From: Apostichopus japonicus
Taxonomy: Eukaryota > Echinodermata > Holothuroidea > Aspidochirotida > Stichopodidae
Assembly: GCF_037975245.1 (NCBI RefSeq)
Contig: NC_092577.1
Location: forward strand, 14,780,013 to 14,844,012
DNA: 64,000 bases
Direction of reading: 5' to 3'
Under the pieces are notes generated by a model. That model searched no databases and was not told the origin of the DNA. It saw only the letters and a program-made list of their open reading frames with translations. The first letter of the stretch is position 1. Every line of letters begins with the position of its first letter. Below, in pieces: positions 24,547 to 34,978 of the stretch. Both the position numbers and the translations under genes were made by a program.

Positions 24547-25239
24547 GTAAAATTGTAAAACTGATTCAATTGAACCCATCATATGAGTCCTAAGTCACAC
24601 ATGTGGTCTGGTGGCAACTGAATGTACCCTTCATTGCCTTGAGATGTTTATCTAGTGGCACTTTTTAGCTCTTATACATAGGATTGTAACTAGAAAAATG
24701 TGGCATCCAGTGGCACTAACAAGTATCGGACTTATTTGATTAGGTTGGCCGTTCCCCCAAAGACAAACCTATTTAACTGTTTGATTGTTTAAAATGCCAC
24801 CCATTTAGCCAAATGTATATATAGTGAAGTTTTTTCACTGACTACAATTTCGTATATAAACATAGATACAGTATACACAGTGTATACCCTTACCGTATCT
24901 GTTAGTGTTTTAAGTTCCAAATAATGGCCCAGGTCTAAGGAATTTAATTCATTGTGTTTAATCATGATGCCACCTTCAGGCACCTAGATTAAGTATCCAG
25001 TACCCTTATCATGTGATTGTTTGAAATTCTGCCTAGTGGCATACACCTATTATAACTTCATTTCCCCTTTTGGCATCTGCAGTAAATACAACACTCTATC
25101 TGATTACTAGTTTGAAGTTTCACCTACGAAGCGGACAGTTTCTAATTATAAATTTGTGTAAATTGGTCATTTGTAATGATAATGCCAGCCCATAGCTGTT
25201 CAGTTCTCGACTGGCTTAAAAGTTAAAACGTTACAGTCT

Positions 25240-25838
25240 ACGGTTTGTACTCTTGTTCAAGGCCAACGTCCCCTCATACGACTTTCCTTTCAAATTTCAT
25301 GAAACTATATTTCAGCCTTTGTCATCTTTAACAGAATACAGACAATATACAATCAGACAATGACAACATGAGACTTGGGGAATGATTACAAAGAGCTTGG
25401 AAGACTTATACTGTAGGTGTAATCACCCCTAAACACTACAATGTAAAGAAACAAACTTAACAGCATATAGAAGGAACAACTAAACATTAGAAAACAAAAT
25501 AGGTTTGACCTAAGAGAAACCTTCACAACTTAACGCCTGGTCATTGGTAACTTATCACACCAACACACCAAAGTGTGCACACTTCAAACAATCCCTCCTG
25601 GGACACTACAAGCACACCACAGCTACAAGTCCCCCGGGGGATTCTCATAGGGTGCAGCCACACACCAGCACACGCATCTATATTACATGGTACCTCACAG
25701 GTCCCCATCTCTACGCCTGGGTGAAGTGAGTTTAATCGCCTTCCCCAAGGAAACAACATAATGATCTTGCCAGGAATGTAACTTGCAATCCTTAGATCTC
25801 CAGTCCATTGCCTTAACCACTTGACCACAACCCTCTCT
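25240..25838 (-). mobile_element. tRNA-derived SINE, interrupted copy in N6AMT1 intron 1
   Basis: The same SINE as 18219-18609 (GGGTGCAGCCACA, GGTCATTGGTAACTT, CCACTTGACCACAACCCTC head). Between ...CATACGACTTTC (about 25286) and CTTCACAACTTA (about 25522) it carries some 235 bp absent from the other copy. The B-box is mutated (CAAGTTACATTCC), so transcription by Pol III is unlikely. Confidence 0.75.
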
Positions 25839-26545
25839 AACATGCCACCAGGTGACACTTATGAACAACTTACTGTATTTAATTCTTACAAACTGCCATC
25901 TAGTGGCATCCTTTAAGTACCTTTGTTTAAACTTGCCACCAAGGGTGATTACAACAGTTTTCATTTGGCCTTCAAACAGAAAATAATTAAAAAGATAGGA
26001 TATCAGAAAATGAAGGTTTGAAATCACTCAACATTTATACACTTCCATCACAAGTGATCTATGCTCGTACTGAAGGCTGCGAATTTGTCCACTACTTTGA
26101 CTTCAATTCTAAACTAGAATAATTGACAAATTTAGACTGTGTTTACTCAACTTTAAGAAATTTATCACCATACTATGATAGGTAAGAGTAATTTCTAATT
26201 GTAACTCTTAAAACTGTTTTATTATACAGTTACTTCTTGTATACAGTAGGGTACAAAATTAATTTCTACATCACTCTTTTTGCTTATTATTTCAAGCGCA
26301 AATATTATCAGTCAGTGCTGTAATTCTATACCAATTATAAACCTAGAATTCTTTAGAAAATACCTTGAAGACATCTGAGGTTGAAAATGAAAGTGGCTGA
26401 ATAATCTAGGTTAACATATCAAACAGTAATTTAGCTTAAGTTCAAAGGCAAACAGAAAACTTAATTTAATACTTTCAGAATATCAAGCTAAATGTTTCCT
26501 TTTAATTTTACATATTTGTTTCGTTCATCGTGTATTTCTTCACAG

Positions 26546-26632
26546 ACCTCTCATCTGTGTGGAGGTAGGATGCGGGTCAGGGATCGTCATCACATTCTTG
26601 AAGAAATTACTCTCCTCACAATGTGTTTGTTT
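26546..26632 (+). CDS. N6AMT1: N6AMT1/HEMK2 methyltransferase, coding exon 2
   Basis: An 87-bp exon between acceptor TTCTTCACAG and donor TTT|GTAAGT. It completes Arg51 and encodes to residue 79 plus two bases. It holds SAM-binding motif I, V-E-V-G-C-G-S-G (56-63), the glycine-rich loop of the Rossmann fold. Intron 1 (24547-26545) carries a SINE and otherwise nothing recognisable. Confidence 0.95.
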
Positions 26633-26830
26633 GTAAGTAGACATACAGTATTAAACATATACTACAAGCTATTGAGAAAATGTTAACAGCCGAAATGGAT
26701 TGGCTTGTGAAAAACAGAGCCTATCAATTGTTGTCCCACGAAATTGGATCTATTGTAATCAGGTTAAAACCCTTGTATATATGACCTCCCCCAATCTCAA
26801 ATTAAATTATGTATTGGTACTGTAGATCTG

Positions 26831-27195
26831 TATTTTTTATAGAGCTGTGAAATAATATGCAATCTTAATTTGTGTGATGGTGGGTATTTCATACAGACCT
26901 GTAAGTATTAAACAACTTAAATTGTGTGATGGTGCGTAGTTCTTACAAAACTATAAATATTTATCAACTTCAGTTGTGTAATGGTGTGAATTTCTTACAG
27001 AGCTGTCTGCATTTAACTTGAATTGTGTATTGTGAATTACTTACATAAACTGTCAATTTAAAGCAACTTTGATTGTGTGTGCTGTGTATCTCTTACAGAG
27101 CTGTTAATACTAAGCAACTTTAATTGTGAAGTGGTGTTTCTCTCTTATGACCGGAACTGTCTAAAGTTTGATTTTCTGGTGTTTATTTCTCGCAG
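26831..27195 (+). repeat. tandem ~55-bp units carrying 3' splice-site copies
   Basis: Intron 2 of N6AMT1 ends in about seven degenerate units. Each ends in a pyrimidine stretch with TTCTTACAG-like text followed by AGCTGT (for example at 26843, 27000 and 27100). The last boundary is the true acceptor of exon 3, CTCGCAG|AGCTGTGG. The acceptor region has been multiplied in tandem and has since decayed. Confidence 0.75.
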
Positions 27196-27370
27196 AGCTG
27201 TGGATAGCAACCATAGAGCAACTTCAAGTACCGTGAAAACAGCTGACCAGAACAAGGCACAGGTAGAAGCTGTAACCTCTGACCTCCTGACTAACCTACA
27301 ACCCAGGATCGAAGGGAAGATTGATGTTCTGGTCTTCAACCCTCCATATGTAGTCACACCACCAGAGGAG
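27196..27370 (+). CDS. N6AMT1: N6AMT1/HEMK2 methyltransferase, coding exon 3
   Basis: A 175-bp exon: acceptor TTTCTCGCAG, donor GAGGAG|GTAATT, ends in phase 0. It encodes residues 80-138. Motif II acid D83 lies in A-V-D-S-N; the family usually has T-D-I-N-P, so the NP is changed here. The catalytic substrate-binding motif N-P-P-Y is at 128-131, followed by V-V-T-P-P-E-E as in vertebrate N6AMT1. The N-P-P-Y tetrapeptide marks amino-group (N/Q) methyltransferases. Confidence 0.96.
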
Positions 27371-27696
27371 GTAATTAAGTTTAGGGGAGAAGGGGCAAAC
27401 TTTAACCCTCTCTATAAATGATGTTGCATCATCATGGGAGAAAAACCACATCATGGGTGGCCGGGAAAGCGAGCCGTACAAAGGACACTTCTCGCAAATA
27501 TCAAGCAGAGTGAATCATTTTATTGTACCGGGCTGTACTGAGTTAAGCACAAGTTCACTGTGCTTGTACTGAAGGTTGCATTGACATTGCTCAATAGACC
27601 TAGTACATCCCGCCTGCACATGAGTGCGATTAAAATTTTGAACTGACCATTGTGTTTGTTAATAGGCCAAAATATTGTTTGGTTATTGTTATTCAC

Positions 27697-28216
27697 AGTA
27701 ATACCAAATAGTAGTGAAGAGTTAGGGATTGGTTAGTTCAAATACCAAAGAGAAGTGAAGAGTTAGGGATCGGTTAGTTCTAATACCAAATAAAAGTGAA
27801 GAGTTAGGGATCGGTTAGTTCTAATACCAAAGAGAAGTGAAGAGTTAGGGATCGGTTAGTTCTAATACCAAGAGAAGTGAAGAGTTAGGGATCGGTTAGT
27901 TCTAATACCAAAGAGAAGTGAAGAGTTAGGGATCGGTTAGTTCTGATACCAAAGAGAAGTGAAGAGTTAGGGATCGGTTAGTTCTAATACCAAAGAGAAG
28001 TGAAGAGTTAGGGATCGATTAGTTCTAATACCAAAGAGAAGTGAAGAGTTAGGGATCGGTTAGTTCTGATACCAAAGATAAGTGAAGAGTTAGGGATCGG
28101 TTAGTTCTAATACCTAGAGAAGTGAAGAGTTAGGGATCGGTTAGTTCTAATACCAAAGAGAAGTGAAGAGTTAGGGATCGATTAGTTCTAATACCAAAGA
28201 GAAGTGAAGAGTTAAG
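27697..28216 (+). repeat. 41-bp minisatellite in N6AMT1 intron 3
   Basis: About 13 copies of a 41-bp unit (TTAGTTCTAATACCAAAGAG + AAGTGAAGAGTTAGGGATCGG). Copies are nearly identical, with the first and last most diverged. The TTAGGG-like hexamer inside each unit is incidental. Confidence 0.95.
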
Positions 28217-28849
28217 GATGGGGTTTGTTCATATTTATAATGGAGTAAATAATGAGCCTTTAAAGTTTGCATAATTTATCAAAAGGAATTTCTACAAAGA
28301 AAGTCAGAATTATCAATGTACATCAGAGTTTTGTGACTAGAAAAAGGAAAATGTTAAATCTTAGTCAATGATCTTGCATCTGTTCTGTAGTTCCATTGTC
28401 AATAGGTACTACATCATTGTTTCTTATTTCCTCTTAGAAAGCAGTTTTTTTTAAACTACATTTTGAATTACATTTTTTAGACACTGTTGTTTACTTTATT
28501 TGCCATAAAAACGTTTCATTTCAATCGTGTATTAGTTGTTAAATGTCAAATATCTTGGAATTAACTAATTTTGTTGTGAATTGTTTTTATTCTGATATGA
28601 ACAGTCAATGTATAAGATTGAACTTGTTAAACTGATAGTCAAGAGTAAACTGTATATTTGGCTGAAGAAGTAAGAACAACATATTCTGAGAATCCCAGTA
28701 AGAGTTGCATACAATCACAGATGTATCGTTAACATATTTAGAAGTTGGCATGTTTAGTACTAAATGTGAACTTAAAGCAAACAGGTATGATGTCATAGAT
28801 GCACACTGACAAATTTGTTTAATATTTTTTATTCATAACTTATATTAAC

Positions 28850-29210
28850 TGGGGATATATATTATTTTGTATGTTAATACACAAGAGTCATTGCGGTGTA
28901 GGTAGCTTCACTTCATCTATTATTTTGTATGTTAATACACAAGAGTCATTGCGGTGTAGGTAGCTTCACTTCATCTATTATTTTGTATGTTAATACACAG
29001 TCATTGCGGTGTAGGTAGCTTCACATCATCTAGTATTTTGTATGTTAATACACAAGAGTCATTGCGGTGTAGGTAGCTTCACTTCATCTATTATTTTGTA
29101 TGTTAATACACAAAAGTCATTGCGGTGTAGGTAGCTTCACTTCATCTATTATTTTGTATGTTAATACATAAGAGTCATTGCGGTGTGGGTAGCTTCACAT
29201 CATCTATTTA
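28850..29210 (+). repeat. 58-bp minisatellite in N6AMT1 intron 3
   Basis: Six copies of a 58-bp unit containing ATTTTGTATGTTAATACACA and GTCATTGCGGTGTAGGTAGC; one copy lacks four bases. 28217-28849 and 29211-29635 show nothing recognisable. Confidence 0.95.
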
Positions 29211-29635
29211 AAGCACAGTTGGGAACCCTGTCCAATCCAAAGTTAAAAATAATTAAGTACAAAAATAAGGAAAACCTGAACATTTTGCTCACAATGTGCA
29301 TTTGTTATATCACTCGTGTTTGCTTCAAGTCCACTTACATACCCCGCTTGGCAGTTTCAACTATCAAATAACTTGAAAACCTACTGCTTGCAAATTTCAC
29401 CAGGATGCGGTGTATATGCTGTTCTCTCATTGGTCGTTACCAACATATTCTCGGACGATCCTTTCAACATTCTTTTGGTGAAGAATTGGAGGAGAGGAAC
29501 TTAGTCTGAGCAATTTCACTCTCACATTAAATATCGTTAATATTTGCAAGAATAGCATGCCAGATTCAAATAGTTACTTTCATTCATCGGGTAGACGGAT
29601 CCTTACAGGTTACATTTTTCCTCGTTTTCATTCAG

Positions 29636-29777
29636 GTCAGGTGTCCAGGATTGCCATCCTCATGGGCCGGAGGAGTCAATGGCCGACAAGTTACTGACCG
29701 GCTCATCTCAGACGTCCACCGTCTCTTGTCACCATCTGGAGTCTTTTATTTAATAACTATAAAAGAAAACAAACCTG
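29636..29777 (+). CDS. N6AMT1: N6AMT1/HEMK2 methyltransferase, coding exon 4
   Basis: A 142-bp exon: acceptor TTTTCATTCAG, donor CCTG|GTAAGT, phase 0 in and phase 1 out. It encodes residues 139-185 plus one base. W-A-G-G-V-N-G-R and L-L-S-P-S-G-V-F-Y-L-I-T-I-K-E-N match the conserved W-A-G-G-x-x-G-R and the late beta-strands of the fold. Confidence 0.95.
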
Positions 29778-30044
29778 GTAAGTCCTTAAGGACAATTTGA
29801 CTAAAGTCACAAAGAGACAGACAGAAACATTAGGTACTTTCGAGATGAGTTTTGCTAACATCATCCATCCTAGCTTATGTCATCCATCCTAGCCTTTGTG
29901 TTACTGAGTGGTCAAGACTGACTTGTCAGGTAGTGTTAATAGAACAAAATGGTTTTCAAATTTATTGATATCAAAGTTGCTCACACTCATGTCACCTGGT
30001 CAGCATTCACATAACAAGTATCACTCACCCTTTCGACTGTTCTC

Positions 30045-32395
30045 TATTTCACTCACATCATCTGTGCTGTGTTCATATAGCAGTGCTCATCCACATCTGT
30101 TACATGTTACATGTTACTCAGTCACTAACATGATCTGTTCTGTGTTCACATAGCAGTGCTCACGTACATCTGTTACATGTACACTATTTCACTCACACTC
30201 AGTCACTAACATGATCTGTTCTGTGTTCACTTAGCAGTGCTCATGTACATCTGTTACATGTACACTATTTCACTCACACTCAGTCACTCACATCATCTGT
30301 TCTGTGTTCACATAGTAGTGCTCATCCACATCTATTACATATTCACTATTTCACTCACACTCAGTCACTAACATGATCTGTTCTGTGTTCATATAGCAGT
30401 GCTCACGTACATCTGTTACATGTACACTATTTCACTCACACTCAGTCACTCACATCATCTGTTCTGTGTTCACATAGTAGTGCTCATCCACATCTATTAC
30501 ATATTCACTATTTCACTCACACTCAGTCACTAACATGATCTGTTCTGTGTTTACATAGCAGTGCTCATCCACATCTGTTACATGTTCACTATTTCACTCA
30601 CACTCAGTCACTCATATCATCTGTACTGTGTTCACATAGCAGTGCTCATCCACATCTGTTACATGTACACTATTTCACTCACACTCAGTCACTCACATCA
30701 TCTGTTCTGTGTTCACATAGTAGTGCTCATCCACATCTATTACATGTTCACTATTTCACTCACACTCAGTCACTAACATGATCTGTTCTGTGTTCATATA
30801 GCAGTGCTCACGTACATCTGTTACATGTACACTATTTCACTCACACTCAGTCACTCACATCATCTGTTCTGTGTTCACATAGTAGTGCTCATCCACATCT
30901 ATTACATATTCACTATTTCACTCACACTCAGTCACTAACATGATCTGTTCTGTGTTTACATAGCAGTGCTCATCCACATCTGTTACATGTTCACTATTTC
31001 ACTCACACTCAGTCACTCATATCATCTGTACTGTGTTCACATAGCAGTGCTCATCCACATCTGTTACATGTTCACTATTTCACTCACACTCAGTCACTAA
31101 CATCATCTGTACTGTGATCACATAGCAGTGCTCATCCACATCTATTACATGTTCACTATTTTACTCACACTCAGTCACTAACATGATCTGTTCTGTGTTC
31201 ACATAGCAGTGCTCATCCACATCTGTTACATGTTCACTATTTCACTCACACTCAGTCACTCACATCATCTGTTCTGTGTTCACATAGTAGTGCTCATCCA
31301 CATCTATTACATATTCACTATTTCACTCACACTCAGTCACTAACATGATCTGTTCTGTGTTCATATAGCAGTGCTCACGTACATCTGTTACATGTACACT
31401 ATTTCACTCACACTCAGTCACTCACATCATCTGTTCTGTGTTCACATAGTAGTGCTCATCCACATCTATTACATATTCACTATTTCACTCACACTCAGTC
31501 ACTAACATGATCTGTTCTGTGTTTACATAGCAGTGCTCATCCACATCTGTTACATGTTCACTATTTCACTCACACTCAGTCACTCATATCATCTGTACTG
31601 TGTTCACATAGCAGTGCTGTCCACATCTGTTACATGTTCACTATTTCACTCACACTCAGTCACTCACATCATCTGTTCTGTGTTCACATAGCAGTGCTCA
31701 TCCACATCTATTACATATTCACTATTTCACTCACACTCAGTCACTAACATGATCTGTTCTGTGTTCATATAGCAGTGCTCACGTACATCTGTTACATGTA
31801 CACTATTTCACTCACACTCAGTCACTCACATCATCTGTTCTGTGTTCACATAGTAGTGCTCATCCACATCTATTACATATTCACTATTTCACTCACACTC
31901 AGTCACTAACATGATCTGTTCTGTGTTTACATAGCAGTGCTCATCCACATCTGTTACATGTTCACTATTTCACTCACACTCAGTCACTCATATCATCTGT
32001 TCTGTGTTCACATAGCAGTGCTCATCCACATCTGTTACATGTACACTATTTCACTCACACTCAGTCACTCACATCATCTGTTCTGTGTTCACATAGCAGT
32101 GCTCATCCACATCTATTACATGTTCACTATTTCACTCACACTCAGTCACTAACATGATCTGTTCTGTGTTCACATAGCAGTGCTCATCCACATCTGTTAC
32201 ATGTTCACTATTTCACTCACACTCAGTCACTCACATCATCTGTTCTGTGTTCACATAGCAGTGCTCATCCACATCTGTTACATGTTCACTTTTTCACTCA
32301 CACTCAGTCACTCACATCATCTGTACTGTGATCACATAGCAGTGCTCATCCACATCTGTTACATGTTCACTATTTCACTCACACTCACCTGCCCT
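30045..32395 (+). repeat. 81-bp minisatellite (about 29 copies) in N6AMT1 intron 4
   Basis: Unit of 81 bp: CATCTGTTCTGTGTTCACAT, AGCAGTGCTCATCCACATCT, GTTACATGTTCACTATTTCA, CTCACACTCAGTCACT. Variants (CACGTACATC, CTATTACATATTC, TTTACATAG) recur in a fixed order about every five units, showing a higher-order repeat near 0.4 kb. Because 81 is a multiple of 3, long open frames run through it by chance. Confidence 0.95.
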
Positions 32396-32594
32396 CTACT
32401 TCACATTGAGTTAATCTCTCTCATATCATCTGATCACGCACCTCAGACATATGTTCTCTATCTTATACACAAGTTTTACTCTGTCAGGTTATCTGGTCAG
32501 CATTTATATAGAAACACTATTCACCCCTTTAAGCTGCTCACTGTTTTACATCTCCTGCTTAGTACTTCACAGGAAATACATTTTCTCACTCAAT

Positions 32595-33125
32595 GTCATT
32601 GATTAGTGTTCACATAGCAACACTTACCCACCATTGTCACATGCTCACTATGTCACACAAGCCACAACTCACTCATGTCATCCACTGGGTATTCACATAG
32701 CAACACTCAGCTACCATTGTCACATGCTCACTGTCACACAAGCCACAACTCACTTGTGTCATCCACTGGGTATTCACATAGCAACACTTACCTACCATTG
32801 TCACATGCTCACTATGTCACACAAGCCACAACTCACTCATGTCATCCACTGGGTATTCACATAGCAACACTCAGCTACCATTGTCACATGCTCACTATGT
32901 CACACAAGCCACAACTCACTTGTGTCATCCACTGGGTATTCACATAGCAACACTTACCTACCATTGTCACATGCTCACTATGTCACACAAGCCACAACTC
33001 ACTTGTATCATCCACTGGGTATTCACATAGCAACACTTACCCATCATTGTCACATGCTCACTATGTCACACAAGCCACAACTCACTCATTTCATCCACTG
33101 GGTATTCACATAGCAACACTCTCGT
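32595..33125 (+). repeat. 83-bp minisatellite in N6AMT1 intron 4
   Basis: About 6.4 copies of an 83-bp unit with CACAAGCCACAACTCACT, CATCCACTGGGTATTCACAT and AGCAACACT. The CACATAGCA(A/G) word is shared with the adjacent 81-bp array, so one may derive from the other. Confidence 0.95.
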
Positions 33126-33622
33126 TCACCCACATCATTTCAGTTCCCTTGCTTGTCATTCCTGTCTTCACAGACCTGTACAAGATTTGCAGTTTTTCAA
33201 GGTTTTTAGCTTTACAAATTTCCAAAAAAAGTAACAGACTCAGATGTCTCACTTATTACGCTGTATAGTTCATTGTTGTTATTGAAAGCGCTTGATTTTG
33301 AAGAGAAAGGGAAAAAAACAAAAAACAGTGAGTCAAATTTCAGTAGCAAGTTTCTATGATCTGTTTGCTTTGGAGTTGTCAAAGAATGTATGAGCCTATC
33401 CAATGGATCTGTTGTAGACTGGGGGCAGCTTCTCCATTAAAGCATTAGCAACTACTGTATATCTAATACTTTGCAACATATATTATATGCCAGATATATA
33501 ATGAATTGCAACATATATTATGAATGGTCATTGTTTTAGCTCCAACAGCTGCCATCACATATTACTAGTTATTTTAGGCATTTTTCCATTCAATGGTTTT
33601 GTATTTTTTTGTTGTACTCTAG

Positions 33623-33744
33623 ATGAGATCCGACAAATGCTGAAAGACAGAGGTCTGGAATCTACTGTAATTATTGAGAGGAAGGCTGGACCTGAGAGAC
33701 TCAACGTCATCAAATTCCAGAGAAAGATATCAGCTGTCACCTGA
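33623..33744 (+). CDS. N6AMT1: N6AMT1/HEMK2 methyltransferase, terminal coding exon
   Basis: Acceptor TTGTACTCTAG, then 40 codons to TGA at 33742. It encodes residues 186-225: E-I-R-Q-M-L-K-D-R-G-L then R-K-A-G-P-E-R-L-N-V-I-K-F, the normal family C-terminus (human: I-L-K-x-M-K-x-K-G-L ... L-S-V-L-K-F). The end is about ten residues longer than in human. A minisatellite begins about 20 bp after the stop. Confidence 0.95.
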
Positions 33745-33764
33745 TCAGTGATAGAGGCATTTTA

Positions 33765-34978
33765 CAGCCTGGAGTCTATTACTGCTGACTGGAGTCTAAT
33801 GATGACTGACTGCAGACTACTACACAATGGAGACTACTAAAGGCTTATTAGAGTCTACATATGGCTGACTGGATAATACTGATGGATGACTGGAGTGTAA
33901 TGATGACTGACTGCAGACTACTTCATACTGGAGACTACTGAAGGCTTACTAGAGTCTACATATGGCTGACTGGATAATATTGATGGATGACTGGAGTCTA
34001 ATGATGACTGACTGCAGACTACTTCATACTGGAGACTACTGATGGCTTATTAGAGTCTACATATGGCTGACTGGATAATATTGATGGATGACTGGAGTCT
34101 AATGATGACTGACTGCAGACTACTTCATACTGGAGACTACTGATGGCTTACTGGAGTCTACATATGACTGACTGGATAATATTGATGGATGACTGGAGTG
34201 TAATGATGACTGACTGCAGACTACTTCATACTAGAGACTACTGATGGCTTATTAGAGTCCACATATGGCTGACTGGATAATATTGATGGATGACTGGAGT
34301 GTAATGATGACTGACTGCAGACTACTTCATACTGGAGACTACTGATGGCTTACTAGAGTCTACATATTGTATGGCTGACTGGATAATATTGATGGATGAC
34401 TGGAGTGTAATGATGACTGACTGCAGACTACTTCATACTGGAGACTACTGATGGCTTACTAGAGTCTACATATTGTATGGCTGACTGGATAATATTGATG
34501 GATGACTGGAGTGTAATGATGACTGACTGCAGACTACTTCATACTAGAGACTACTGATGGCTTACTAGAGTCCACATATGGCTGACTGGATAATATTGAT
34601 GGATGACTGGAGTCTAATGATGACTGACTGCAGACTACTTCATACTGGAGGCTACTGATGGCTTTCTAGAGTCTACATATTGTATGGCTGACTGGATAAT
34701 ATTGATGGATGACTGGAGTGTAATGATGACTGACTACAGACTACTTCATACTGGAGGCTACTGATGGCTTACTAGAGTCTACATATTGTATGGCTGACTG
34801 GATAATATTGATGGATGACTGGAGTCTAATGATGACTGACTGCAGACTACTTCATACTAGAGACTACTGATGGCTTATTAGAGTCTACATATGGCTGACT
34901 GGATAATATTGATGGATGACTGGAGTGTAATGATGACTGACTGCAGACTACTGATGGCTTACTGGAGTCTACATATAA
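33765..34978 (+). repeat. 101-bp minisatellite in the N6AMT1 3' UTR/3' flank
   Basis: About 12 copies of a 101-105-bp unit (GACTGACTGCAGACTACTTC, CTGGAGACTACTGATGGCTT, GACTGGATAATATTGATGGA). Some units carry an extra ATTGTATG. It starts within about 20-30 bp of the N6AMT1 stop, so it probably forms much of the 3' UTR. No convincing poly(A) signal was found close to the stop. Confidence 0.95.

Noticed and set aside
27690-28216. Telomere-like TTAGGG motif in the 41-bp array
   Set aside because: It is one hexamer per 41-bp unit, not a TTAGGG tandem array.
29316-29504. 62-codon open frame in N6AMT1 intron 3
   Set aside because: No similarity to the N6AMT1 family, and the splice phases of exons 3 and 4 already join perfectly.
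30045-33125. CRISPR-like regularly spaced repeats
   Set aside because: Units are contiguous tandem repeats without unique spacers, in a eukaryotic intron.
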